Shown here piece by piece: positions 23,429 to 31,536 of a stretch of 50,992 nt of DNA; the stretch's first letter is position 1; each line of letters starts with the position of its first letter. The DNA comes from JBPCRW01 sp050996405 (GTDB taxonomy: Bacteria > Acidobacteriota > Blastocatellia > Pyrinomonadales > Pyrinomonadaceae): NCBI GenBank assembly GCA_050996405.1, contig JBPCRW010000065.1:1-50992 (forward strand), in the 5' to 3' direction. The notes under the pieces were generated by a model, which had not been told where the DNA came from, did not search any database, and saw nothing but the letters and a program-made list of their open reading frames with translations. Position numbers and translations under genes: made by a program.

Positions 23429-25375
23429 TTATGGCGATTTTGTTTTCTGCTCGTCTTCAATCGAATTATCAGAATCAATAATTACCGGTTTAATTCCCTC
23501 AATCTGATAAATTTCCTTTGCGTCTTTGTCGGCTAAGTCGCGGCGCACAAGCAAATATAATTCAACGCCGGGACGCAGCGGATACGTGCCGACATATTTG
23601 TAATGCGCGGCGTATTCACTTAAAATCTGCGCGTCCTGCTCGTCTTTTTTGGCGACAATCATTTCCGCCGTATTTGCCGGAACAATTTGTCCCGGATAAT
23701 TAACGTGCGGGTAATCTTTCGTATACCAAGGCATCGACCAGTAATCGGGCGAGACGACTTCGATGGTCACATCCTTGCCTTTGCCGCTTTTGTCGGCGTA
23801 ATGTTCGATTTGTTTTATCAAATCCAGAAATCCGCGCTGCGTGTGGGCATAGACATACGGCATTTTGTCGTCATCGTAACGGACGAAATTTAAATCATAT
23901 GATTGATAACCCAAAACGCCGACGGCAAAAATTGCCAGAACGACCGCCAGAATTTTCTGCACGATGTCCTTTGAATTAAAAAGTTCGTTGATGCCGTAAC
24001 CGGCGACCAGGCACATCGGCAAAATAAAAGAGAGCGCGAGCCAGGGCGTTTTATACGGAATAATTGTGTAGGCGGCAAACAGCCCGAACGCCCAAAAACC
24101 CGCGAACATCGCCAAGCGGTGTTTGGCTTTGAAAAGCGCAATCAAAGTTCCGATTGCCGACAGAAAAAGAATCGGCGATTCGATTTTAAAAAGCCATTTC
24201 GCATACGCCCAAGTTCCGTTCTGCGTATGCTCGCCTTTGCCGGTTTTCGTCCAGAAACTATATGCTTCAAACGCTTTTCCGATGCCTTCCGGGTAGGTGA
24301 AAAACGATGAAAAGAACAGGCAGAAAACATACGCGAAAACAACCGCGACCGCCGCGATAAGAATTATCAAATCGTTTCTGCCGCCTAATTTTTCACGAAA
24401 AGTTTTCCAGTTAAACGCGGCGTGTTCGCGCCAACTTTCACGGCTGTCGCCAAAAATTCCGCTTTGAATTTTGTGCCATAGCCAGACGCTGAAACACGCT
24501 AATAAAAACGTTCCGATTGTCACAAAAGCCGTTTCTTTGGTCGCAAAAAGCAGCGCGGTTGAAGCCGAAGCGAGCAGTAAATAAATCGGTCTGCCGTCGT
24601 TCCAATTGAGCAAAAGACGCATCACGAAAAATACTAAAACGGCTTCGACGGCAAAAAATCCGACGCGAAAAATCCAGACGATTGTCGGATTATCGCCGCC
24701 GACCGCGCTCGCTAAATTTAAAGCCGACGGCAAAAAACAAACCAGCAAAAGCAGCGTCATCCACGCGCTTGCGAAAATTCCGGCGGCGCGCCCTTCGATA
24801 AAAAACAGCACGCCCAAAACGATTCCGAAGCTGCAAAAAACAAAAAAGATTTCGTGTATAAAATAGCGCGAAATATAAACCATTCCGGGCGACAATGCCA
24901 ATAATAAAGCCGCGAATAAACTCCCGATTGCGCCGAGATATTTCCGCAAAAAGAATGTCAAAACGACAATCAAAACGCCGAACACGCCGACCGACGCGCG
25001 AATCGCAAAAGTCTCCAATCCAAAAATTTTCGTAAAGGCAAGCGCGATGTAATACAGCGTCGGACCGTGATAATTAGTCGGGTCGTATTTATAAACGCCG
25101 TCCAAAAAAAGCGTCCGCAAAAAATAACCGTTCACGCCTTCGTCGTGATGCAGCGGGTTTAAAGTCAGATTCCAAAAACGAAAAATTACGGCGACGGCGA
25201 TAATTGTCAGACATGCGGCAAGCCAACGCCAGTCCAGAGTCCAGAGTCCAGAGTCGGGATTCTGTTGTTTCCCGCTTTGAGTTTGAAATTCCGCATCTTG
25301 AAACTCGGAACTTTGGACTTCAGGTTTTGGACTCTGGACTCTGAACTCTGGACTCTGGACTTTCTTTTTTCTCAT
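23429..25375 (-). CDS. GT-C-type membrane glycosyltransferase-like protein (TIGR03663/Agl23-like)
   Basis: 648 aa. About a dozen TM helices with the first-loop acidic motif HHDEGVNGYFL, and NYHGPTLYYIALAF, a combination typical of the TIGR03663 group of GT39-like proteins. A soluble C-terminal part follows (about 510-648). The first ~48 residues are encoded almost wholly by CCAGAGT-type heptamers and look like an added N-terminal tail; no later ATG before TM1 is evident. It overlaps neither neighbour and lies 5 bp from the related gene upstream, so the two form an operon. Substrate unknown. Confidence 0.85.
   Translation of the reverse strand: MRKKKVQSPEFRVQSPKPEVQSSEFQDAEFQTQSGKQQNPDSGLWTLDWRWLAACLTIIAVAVIFRFWNLTLNPLHHDEGVNGYFLRTLFLDGVYKYDPTNYHGPTLYYIALAFTKIFGLETFAIRASVGVFGVLIVVLTFFLRKYLGAIGSLFAALLLALSPGMVYISRYFIHEIFFVFCSFGIVLGVLFFIEGRAAGIFASAWMTLLLLVCFLPSALNLASAVGGDNPTIVWIFRVGFFAVEAVLVFFVMRLLLNWNDGRPIYLLLASASTALLFATKETAFVTIGTFLLACFSVWLWHKIQSGIFGDSRESWREHAAFNWKTFREKLGGRNDLIILIAAVAVVFAYVFCLFFSSFFTYPEGIGKAFEAYSFWTKTGKGEHTQNGTWAYAKWLFKIESPILFLSAIGTLIALFKAKHRLAMFAGFWAFGLFAAYTIIPYKTPWLALSFILPMCLVAGYGINELFNSKDIVQKILAVVLAIFAVGVLGYQSYDLNFVRYDDDKMPYVYAHTQRGFLDLIKQIEHYADKSGKGKDVTIEVVSPDYWSMPWYTKDYPHVNYPGQIVPANTAEMIVAKKDEQDAQILSEYAAHYKYVGTYPLRPGVELYLLVRRDLADKDAKEIYQIEGIKPVIIDSDNSIEDEQKTKSP
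25231..25363. repeat. Heptamer array forming the start of the GT-C gene
   Basis: CCAGAGT copies (25231-25256) face CTCTGGA/CTTTGGA copies (25312-25363) in inverted orientation. The array encodes most of the N-terminal tail and carries the same word as the arrays at 4763 and 16111. Confidence 0.95.
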
Positions 25376-25380
25376 TTCGG

Positions 25381-27459
25381 TTATTTTACTCGATAAACTC
25401 GATACTCGCCCGATTCTGCGACGACCGGAAATTTTTTGAAAAAGTCTTCGTTGACGTTTAGATTCGCCGTTTCTTCGGGGCTGACAATAACATATTCGAT
25501 GCCGTTTTCCTTTAACAGCGAATCCGCCAACGCCGTGCCTTCGTAAATTCTTTCAACCTCATTTTCGCGCGGCTCGAAATCAATTCCATACGAAGCGAGA
25601 TGCCCGCTATAACGCATAAACGAGCGTCTGCCGGATAAAACGACTGCCGAATTATACGTCGGCGCGTTTAAAAATAGAGCGTGCGGCGCGGTTTTCTGTT
25701 TGATTTGTTCGGCGATTTTTACCGCGTCCGCGTTAAAAATTTCAATGCTCGCCTGTCTGGACGCGACGCGCCAAACGTCAATCGCGCCGGAAAGCGTCAG
25801 CAAAATCAAGCACGCCGCGCAGATAAATTTACAAATAAAATTCTTTTTCCACAACGCCGCCAAAACCAGCGCGACAAACGGAACGGAAGCGACAAACCAG
25901 TAAATCAAAACCTTAATATTATCCCATTCCCAGGGCGCGAGCTTTATCGAATTTGAAATGACGAAAAGAAACGCGAACGGAATGTAGAAAAGAAGTAAAT
26001 TATTAGTGGTGAATGGTGAATGGCGAGTGGCGAGTGGTAAATTATTTGATTGTTCGGCTGAATTATCTTTTGCGTTTTGCTTTTCGTCTTCCGTCTTTCC
26101 GGCATTTTCCCCATCTTTCCGTTTTGAAAAAACAAAATAAATTCCCGCCAGCAGAAGCGGAAAAAACAAGCCTAAATTTTTCGCCCAGAAAACAAAAACG
26201 TTTGCGCCGCGCGCGTCCCAGCCGAAATTCCAAGCAATAAATTTCGTCAGGTGCGTCGCGCTGCCCGTCATCGCCCAGGCGAGTTCTGGAACGGCAATCA
26301 AAGTCGTCGCCGCGCCGAATAAAATCCATTCGCGCCATTTATCCAATCGAAAAGCGAACAAAAACGCCGCGACGACAAATAAAACTACCAGGCTGTGAAC
26401 GTGAATCAGCGGCAGCGTTCCGGCAAGCAAACCGACGAAAATAGTGGTGAATGGTGAATGGTGAATGGCGAGTTTTTCCTTTAATCCGCGCGTATCCGTG
26501 TCTATTGGCACATCCTTCCCTTTCTCTGCGTCTCTTTGTCCCTGCGTCTCCGTATCAGAAAAGATTTTCCAGAGATACGTCAAAACAATGAGCGTTATCG
26601 GCATTCCCAGCAGAAAACTGCGCTGCGTTAAAAGAAGCGTCGTCAGCGGATTTCCCCAGCGCACGCCTTCGTCACGAATCGTGTAATCGCCCGGCAGATG
26701 CCGCAGAAATTCTACAAAACCGCGCCCGTCATTCCAGTAATCTCGAAAGAAAATTATAAATCCGAGTCCGCCGCTGAACATTAAAATGACGATGGCAATT
26801 TTCGCCGCCGGACGATTTTTCGTTAGCCGAAATACAAAATTTTCAAACAATACGAACAGCGAAAAACAGAGCGTTATATCTTGCCAGACGATTGCGCCGC
26901 GCACGCTCGCGCCGAGTTTGATAAAAAACGCCGTCGCCAAATCCGTCATAAACGGATAGGTGAATTTTGCAAAGGCGAACGAAGGATTTTCCGGCGGAAA
27001 ATTCTGCCCGTCGGTAAAGGAAAAAATCGCGCCCAGATGAAACGGCAAATCGCCCGTGTTGTGCGAACTGCCCGTAAAAATTCCGCCCGATTTCTCAATC
27101 ATCGCCTGACTGAAAAAAAAGTAAAATAAAATAATAATCGCCGCGTAAAAAACAACGCTGAACCAGTTTATCGAACCAGCCGCGAAGAAATTCCGGCAGT
27201 CGGCTAAAAATTTTTCGCGCTCGTTTCGCCTCAACAGTAAAACCAGCGGCAAAAGCGCGACCAAAAGCGTCAGTGCAATTGTCGCCGCATTCATCCCGAA
27301 AGCGCAGGCGAACAGAAAACCGGCGAGCGCGAAAACGGTTGAACCGATAATATTTCCGGCGCACAGGCGAACGAGAAAATTTTCTTCCGCGCTGTAAAGA
27401 TACGTCAAAAGGCTGCCGCTCAAAGCGATGAAAAAAATAACGAGTAAGGTTATAACCAT
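25381..27459 (-). CDS. Large polytopic membrane protein, probable GT-C-like glycosyltransferase
   Basis: 692 aa. At least twelve hydrophobic helices with a short first periplasmic loop containing HNTGDLPFHLGAI, and a soluble C-terminal domain (about 580-692). The topology resembles GT-C enzymes, and it sits directly upstream of a TIGR03663-like gene, but I cannot assign a family. Two hydrophilic segments (about 302-340 and 452-485) are repeat-encoded and lie in loops. The heptamer copies give TRHSPFTT and IHHSPFTT peptides. Confidence 0.75.
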   Translation of the reverse strand: MVITLLVIFFIALSGSLLTYLYSAEENFLVRLCAGNIIGSTVFALAGFLFACAFGMNAATIALTLLVALLPLVLLLRRNEREKFLADCRNFFAAGSINWFSVVFYAAIIILFYFFFSQAMIEKSGGIFTGSSHNTGDLPFHLGAIFSFTDGQNFPPENPSFAFAKFTYPFMTDLATAFFIKLGASVRGAIVWQDITLCFSLFVLFENFVFRLTKNRPAAKIAIVILMFSGGLGFIIFFRDYWNDGRGFVEFLRHLPGDYTIRDEGVRWGNPLTTLLLTQRSFLLGMPITLIVLTYLWKIFSDTETQGQRDAEKGKDVPIDTDTRGLKEKLAIHHSPFTTIFVGLLAGTLPLIHVHSLVVLFVVAAFLFAFRLDKWREWILFGAATTLIAVPELAWAMTGSATHLTKFIAWNFGWDARGANVFVFWAKNLGLFFPLLLAGIYFVFSKRKDGENAGKTEDEKQNAKDNSAEQSNNLPLATRHSPFTTNNLLLFYIPFAFLFVISNSIKLAPWEWDNIKVLIYWFVASVPFVALVLAALWKKNFICKFICAACLILLTLSGAIDVWRVASRQASIEIFNADAVKIAEQIKQKTAPHALFLNAPTYNSAVVLSGRRSFMRYSGHLASYGIDFEPRENEVERIYEGTALADSLLKENGIEYVIVSPEETANLNVNEDFFKKFPVVAESGEYRVYRVK
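26005..26040. repeat. In-frame GGTGAAT/GGCGAGT heptamer array
   Basis: Five consecutive heptamers (GGTGAAT x2, GGCGAGT x2, GGT...) inside the 692-aa membrane-protein gene, in a loop-coding segment. Confidence 0.95.
26442..26556. repeat. In-frame GGTGAAT array with adjoining CTCTGCGT-type repeat
   Basis: GGTGAAT x3 then GGCGAGT (26442-26472), followed by a second repeat type, TCTCTGCGTCTCT..., with period about eight to nine (26523-26556). Both are in frame in the same membrane-protein gene. Confidence 0.9.
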
Positions 27460-27579
27460 AAAAATTTTCGCAAATTTCGCGTCTTTTTCGGCGACGGTTA
27501 ATACTCGTCAAATTAAGCCACAAAACGCGCCGTTTCTCAAAATTCAACTGACAGGTTACAATATCCGTTTTGATTTTAC

Positions 27580-27607
27580 TTTGAACTTTGAACCTTGAAC
27601 TTTGAAC
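27580..27607. repeat. TTTGAAC heptamer array upstream of ychF
   Basis: Four tandem copies (TTTGAAC, TTTGAAC, CTTGAAC, TTTGAAC) end 7 bp before the ychF start codon, where a ribosome site would be expected. Confidence 0.95.
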
Positions 27608-27614
27608 TAATTTT

Positions 27615-28715
27615 ATGTTACAAGCCGGAATCGTCGGACTGCCGAACGTCGGAAAATCTACTTTGTTTAACGCGCTGACCGCCGCAGAATCCGCGCTCGC
27701 CGCCAATTATCCGTTTGCGACGATTGAACCGAATATCGGCGTGGTCGCCGTGCCGGATGAGCGTCTGGCGGTTTTGGAAAAAATGTATAAATCGCAAAAG
27801 ATAGTTCCCGCGGCGGTCGAATTTGTGGACATCGCCGGACTCGTGCGCGGCGCGTCGAAGGGCGAAGGTTTGGGCAATCAATTTCTCGCCAACATCCGCG
27901 AAACCGATGCTGTAATCCAGGTCGTGCGCTCGTTTGAAGACGAAAATATCATTCACGTCGAAGGCTCGGTCAACCCGATTCGTGACATCGAAACGATTCA
28001 AATCGAACTCGCGCTGGCTGATTTAGCTTCACTCGAAAAACGCCGCGACAAAGCAAGCCGCGCCGCAAAATCGGGCGACAAGGAATCGAAACGCGACCTC
28101 GAAATTATTGAAAAAATCCAGCCCGCGCTCGAAGCCGGAAAACCCGTCCGCAGTGTAAATTTATCCGATGACGAAAAATCGGTCGTCAAAAGCTGGTTTC
28201 TCTTAACCTCAAAACCGACAATTTACGCGGCAAATGTCAACGAAGATTCGCTCGCCAATCCAGACGCGAACCCGCACGTTCAAACGATCAAAGAATTTGC
28301 GCGAAGTGAAAATGCCGAAACGGTCGTCATTTGCGCGAAACTCGAAGCCGAACTTGTCGCGCTCGAACCGGCGGAACGCGCCGAATTTTTAAAAGAAGCG
28401 GGCGTAGAATCGAGCGGCGTTGATAATCTCATCAAAGCGGCGTATAAAATGCTCGGCTTGATGAGTTTTCTGACGGCGGGCGAAAAGGAAGTTCGCGCGT
28501 GGACAATTCCCGTCGGCACAAAAGCACCGCAGGCGGCTGGCGAAATTCACTCGGACATCGAACGCGGTTTTATCCGCGCCGAAATTATTTCCTATGACGA
28601 TTTAATCCGCGCCGGTTCGGAAAAAGCCGCAAAGGAACAAGGCTTGGCGCGGCTCGAAGGCAAGGAATATGTGATGCGCGAAGGCGATGTCGTAAATTTC
28701 CGTTTTAATGTTTAG
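27615..28715 (+). CDS. ychF: Redox-regulated ATPase/GTPase-like YchF (OLA1 family)
   Basis: 366 aa. It starts MLQAGIVGLPNVGKSTLFNALT (G1), with DIAGLVRGASKGEGLGNQFL, the family-specific NVNED in place of a GTP NKxD motif, and a C-terminal TGS domain ending VVNFRFNV. YchF binds ATP and ribosomes and affects oxidative stress responses. No Shine-Dalgarno is present because a heptamer array precedes the ATG. Its 3' end is duplicated in part at 29628-29741 and 30839-30871. Confidence 0.96.
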   Translation: MLQAGIVGLPNVGKSTLFNALTAAESALAANYPFATIEPNIGVVAVPDERLAVLEKMYKSQKIVPAAVEFVDIAGLVRGASKGEGLGNQFLANIRETDAVIQVVRSFEDENIIHVEGSVNPIRDIETIQIELALADLASLEKRRDKASRAAKSGDKESKRDLEIIEKIQPALEAGKPVRSVNLSDDEKSVVKSWFLLTSKPTIYAANVNEDSLANPDANPHVQTIKEFARSENAETVVICAKLEAELVALEPAERAEFLKEAGVESSGVDNLIKAAYKMLGLMSFLTAGEKEVRAWTIPVGTKAPQAAGEIHSDIERGFIRAEIISYDDLIRAGSEKAAKEQGLARLEGKEYVMREGDVVNFRFNV

Positions 28716-28716
28716 C

Positions 28717-29595
28717 TTATTTTTCAATTTTGAGACTGGAAATAATTTCCTCGTAGCATTTGAGATTCGGCTGAAATTCGTCGGGCGGTAAATCGTTTAA
28801 TCTTTTCGTAATTTTCGCAACATATTTTCCATAACTCCTGACATCGCCATTCGCCGTCCAACGCCTTAGAAGTTTATCATCTTCAGGCTCAACGGCATCG
28901 TAATTATTCGGAAGGAAAGAAACGCTTACAGGGAACTCCGCCAAAATATAATTTTTGCCGTCATCCGAAATTCCCTGATAGATATAAGTTAAATCTTCGT
29001 TAGTCACGGGGTCAAAATAATCTTGGTCGTATTGCGTCAAAAAGAAAAAGCCTTTGCCGTTTTGGAATGAGAAATTCTCAATTTTTGCTTGAAACCTCTG
29101 CTCCGCGTCGTAATAAGGAATGAAAGGTATTTGACCATTGCGGCGAAAATTTTTGTTTTTCAAAGACTTTTGCAAATCAATTAATTTTTCGTCAAAAATT
29201 TTTGTATAATGTTTAGAGATTGCATACATTCTTCTGTAATCTTCAATCGGAAGAATTTTTAAAGTCCCCTCTTGCTTTTGATTTGCAATTTTTATATTGA
29301 AGCTGATGTGTTTTGGGTGTTCCCCGCCGGGTTTATCCGTTTCGTTTTCCAAAGGCGATTCTGCAATTTCTTCTGGTTTAACTTCTCCGAAAACTTGCGT
29401 GTTATAACTAAAACTTACGCCTTTAAAATCAACTTTATCTGATTTTTGTTCAATTTCATTTTGCGGCGTTTGAATCGGTGGCGGAGAGGTTTCTGTTCTA
29501 ATCCCCGATTGATTATTCTGAGGTATCGCCGAATTACAACTCAGCAATGCAAAACATATAACAATAAAACCAACAATAAATATTTTCTTTGACAT
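28717..29595 (-). CDS. Predicted lipoprotein, unknown function
   Basis: 292 aa. The N-terminal signal ends in a good lipobox, ALLSC (cysteine near residue 20), followed by a Pro/Thr/Gln-rich linker (21-50) and a globular domain without recognisable motif. Convergent with ychF (stops 1 bp apart). It looks more AT-rich than its neighbours and lies between ychF and a partial ychF copy, so it may be acquired DNA (inference). Confidence 0.8.
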   Translation of the reverse strand: MSKKIFIVGFIVICFALLSCNSAIPQNNQSGIRTETSPPPIQTPQNEIEQKSDKVDFKGVSFSYNTQVFGEVKPEEIAESPLENETDKPGGEHPKHISFNIKIANQKQEGTLKILPIEDYRRMYAISKHYTKIFDEKLIDLQKSLKNKNFRRNGQIPFIPYYDAEQRFQAKIENFSFQNGKGFFFLTQYDQDYFDPVTNEDLTYIYQGISDDGKNYILAEFPVSVSFLPNNYDAVEPEDDKLLRRWTANGDVRSYGKYVAKITKRLNDLPPDEFQPNLKCYEEIISSLKIEK

Positions 29596-29627
29596 TTAAT
29601 TTTGCAATAACTTTACACTTAAACTGT

Positions 29628-29741
29628 GATTTAATTTGCGCCGGTTCTAAAAAAGCAGCGAAAGAACAGGGCTTGGCGCGGCTCGAAAGCAAAGACTGCG
29701 TGATGCGCGAAGATGTCGTAAATTTTCGCTTTAATGTCTAG
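29628..29741 (+). pseudogene. Duplicated 3' end of ychF (37 codons plus stop)
   Basis: Aligned with the last ~114 bp of ychF, it reads D-L-I-C-A-G-S-K-K-A-A-K-E-Q-G-L-A-R then continues to VNFRFNV-stop in frame, with one codon lost (REGD to RED) and several substitutions, many silent. There is no start or upstream domain, so it is a remnant of the TGS-domain end. Its stop overlaps the stop of the convergent PAP2 gene. Confidence 0.85.
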
Positions 29742-30694
29742 AAATTCCACGCCAGGCTTGCGCCGTAAATTCGTCTCCGCGCGTCGTATTGCGGAATGAT
29801 AAGCGGAAAATACTTTTCCAGCCTGGTAGTTTTTTTCACGCCGCCGTTGGGCGAATCCAAATCAGTATCGTGATGCCGCAGATAGACGTAATGACCGATG
29901 CCGTAGCCGATGCTGCTGCCGACTAAAATATCGCCGAGAAAATGGTTGCGCCCTGTATAACGCGACAAACTTATCTCCGTCGCCAAACCATAGATTCCGA
30001 AACGCAGCAAAGGACGATGTTTGCCGTATTCGTCGGCAATAATGGCGGCAAAAGACCATGCGCTAACGGCGTGACCGGATGGAAAGGAATTGCCGCCGCG
30101 AAAAAAACGCCCGCTTCCGTTATCGCTTAAAGGGCGCGGGCGTTGCGTAGCAAACTTGAGAACTTGGGCGACAACCGCGCCGTCAATCAAGGCTTCGGCT
30201 TCCAGTAATCCGGTTTCTTTGGCTCTTGAGTTATTCGCCGCCTTTCCGATTAAATAAAATGCCGCCGCCGCGCCGCCGAGCGTGTAACCTGCTCCCAATT
30301 GGCTGACATCGCGGCTGATATTGATTCTCGTTTTGCTATTATCGAGCGCGCCTGCCGTGCGGCGGTCAGTGGCGAGAAGCGCGACGGCGGCAATGCCGAG
30401 CGGCACAAACCAGCGCATATCATTTTCGCGCAGGCTCAAAGGAGACAGCCAAATGCCGCGCTGGTCTTTTAGAAGATTGTAAAAGAAATGACGTTCGAGC
30501 GAAGAAGGCTTGATTTTAACCGACGGCGACGGCTGCGGAGAAGGTGTCGGAACAACCGAAGGAGTTTGCGCCAGAGACGCGGACACGGCAATAAAAATTA
30601 TCAAGAAATGAAGCGGTAAAAAACGCCGCCGCTTATTTACCTCTAAACAAACGCCAAGCGATTTCACTCCTTCTATTGCTGCGCTCAACAACAT
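29738..30694 (-). CDS. PAP2-superfamily phosphatase, membrane-associated
   Basis: 318 aa. A hydrophobic segment near residues 28-42 is followed by a Pro/Ser linker and a membrane domain. All three PAP2 motifs are present: KFATQRPRPL (KxxxxxxRP), PSGH, and SRYTGRNHFLGD (SRxxxxxHxxxD). Likely substrates are lipid phosphates such as undecaprenyl or phosphatidyl phosphates, acted on at the outer face of the membrane. AAGGAG precedes the ATG. Confidence 0.92.
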   Translation of the reverse strand: MLLSAAIEGVKSLGVCLEVNKRRRFLPLHFLIIFIAVSASLAQTPSVVPTPSPQPSPSVKIKPSSLERHFFYNLLKDQRGIWLSPLSLRENDMRWFVPLGIAAVALLATDRRTAGALDNSKTRINISRDVSQLGAGYTLGGAAAAFYLIGKAANNSRAKETGLLEAEALIDGAVVAQVLKFATQRPRPLSDNGSGRFFRGGNSFPSGHAVSAWSFAAIIADEYGKHRPLLRFGIYGLATEISLSRYTGRNHFLGDILVGSSIGYGIGHYVYLRHHDTDLDSPNGGVKKTTRLEKYFPLIIPQYDARRRIYGASLAWNF

Positions 30695-30996
30695 TTTTTA
30701 CTCCTTAGCGAGACGCAATTTTCCGCTTTCGTGGCGATAATATCTCTATTTCAGAATCATAGTTGAAAGTATCGCTCGCTTCAAGATTAAATTACGAAAA
30801 CGCCGGATGCGTTAGAGATAATTGCGGATTGCTGCAAAGGCGATGCCGTAAATTTCCGTTTCAATGTTTAAAAATAGACGCGGCGAAAGTTTTCTGATAA
30901 ATTACACACAACAAAACCTTTCGCGCGATTTTCAAGTATTAATTCCGCAACGGGTTTGATAAAATCAAAAGCGGCTTCTAAATTGTGAGGAAATAA
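30695..30996. other. Intergenic stretch with a third ychF 3'-end trace
   Basis: No gene is seen in these ~300 bp between divergent PAP2 and Cys-rich genes. It holds a 33-bp match to the last codons of ychF (30839-30871) and the ribosome site GAGGAA just before 30997. No clear promoter hexamers are evident. Confidence 0.6.
30839..30871 (+). pseudogene. Second remnant of the ychF 3' end (about 33 bp)
   Basis: It reads G-D-A-V-N-F-R-F-N-V-stop, matching the last ten YchF residues except for one V-to-A change; about 29 of 33 bases agree with ychF. Sequence to the left is only faintly similar. Confidence 0.7.
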
Positions 30997-31233
30997 ATGA
31001 AAAGAAAAGTTCTGCTGGCAATTTCAATGCTGTTGATTTTAGGTTTGTCAATCGCGGTTTTTGCCTATACAAAAACAAATGATATAAACGCGAAGGCAAC
31101 CGCTTGCTGCTGCAAAGACGGCTCTTGCCCGATGAAAAACAAAGCCGCCAAGATGGACGGCGCGTGCTGTGATATGCCCGATTGCTGCTGCAAAGACGGC
31201 AATTTGTGTCCGATGAAGAACCACGAAAAGTAA
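30997..31233 (+). CDS. Secreted Cys-rich protein with two CCCKDG-CPMKN repeats
   Basis: 78 aa. A signal peptide or N-anchor (about 1-24) is followed by two copies of the unit CCCKDG.xCPMKN (about 36-47 and 62-75) separated by a linker with CCDMPD. With about ten cysteines plus methionines it looks like a periplasmic binder of soft metals such as Cu, Zn or Hg (inference). TGAGGAA precedes the ATG and a strong terminator follows, so it is a single-gene unit. I do not recognise a named family. Confidence 0.8.
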   Translation: MKRKVLLAISMLLILGLSIAVFAYTKTNDINAKATACCCKDGSCPMKNKAAKMDGACCDMPDCCCKDGNLCPMKNHEK

Positions 31234-31255
31234 TTTGATTTTCGTGTTAGAACAG

Positions 31256-31286
31256 AAAAGGCAGTCAATTTCTTGACTGCCTTTTT
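31256..31286 (+). terminator. Rho-independent terminator of the Cys-rich gene
   Basis: AAAAGGCAGTCAA/TTGACTGCCTTTTT: perfect stem, 4-nt loop TTTC, T-run. The core GGCAGTCAA/TTGACTGCC is the same as in the leader hairpin at 10230-10263. Confidence 0.92.
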
Positions 31287-31300
31287 AATTTTAAAGGATT

Positions 31301-31372
31301 TGCCCTCGACAGGATTCGAACCTGTAACCGAGCGATTATGAGCCGCGCGCTCTACCGTTGAGCTACAAGGGC
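31301..31372 (-). tRNA. tRNA-Met (elongator, anticodon CAU)
   Basis: On the minus strand: 7-bp acceptor GCCCTTG/CGAGGGC (one G-U), D stem GCTC/GAGC, anticodon loop CTCATAA, T arm ACAGG-TTCGAAT-CCTGT, discriminator A, CCA not encoded. The loop equals that of E. coli elongator tRNA-Met; an initiator is unlikely. One anticodon-stem pair (27-43) is mismatched. A CAU anticodon could instead be a lysidine tRNA-Ile. Confidence 0.88.
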
Positions 31373-31456
31373 AAAGTTTTAATAGTTTAGTAAAAACTTT
31401 TCCTTTGGGCAAACCGCGAGATTTTCAATTTAATCGTTCCTTATAGGTTTAATTCC

Positions 31457-31524
31457 CCGTAGCTCTGCTACGGAAATAAGGAAAAGGATTTTTCCGCTTA
31501 GATACCTCGCGGCTCTGCCGCGAG
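31457..31524. repeat. Two small hairpins sharing a CTCTG loop
   Basis: CCGTAG-CTCTG-CTACGG (31457-31473) and CTCGCGG-CTCTG-CCGCGAG (31506-31524) have different stems but the same loop. They lie between tRNA-Met and the anti-sigma gene and resemble short REP-like palindromes. Confidence 0.75.
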
Positions 31525-31536
31525 AAAAATTCATTT

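Noticed and set aside
29628..29741. The ychF-like fragment as a real small gene
   Set aside because: It has no start codon or ribosome site of its own and only reproduces the end of the YchF TGS domain.
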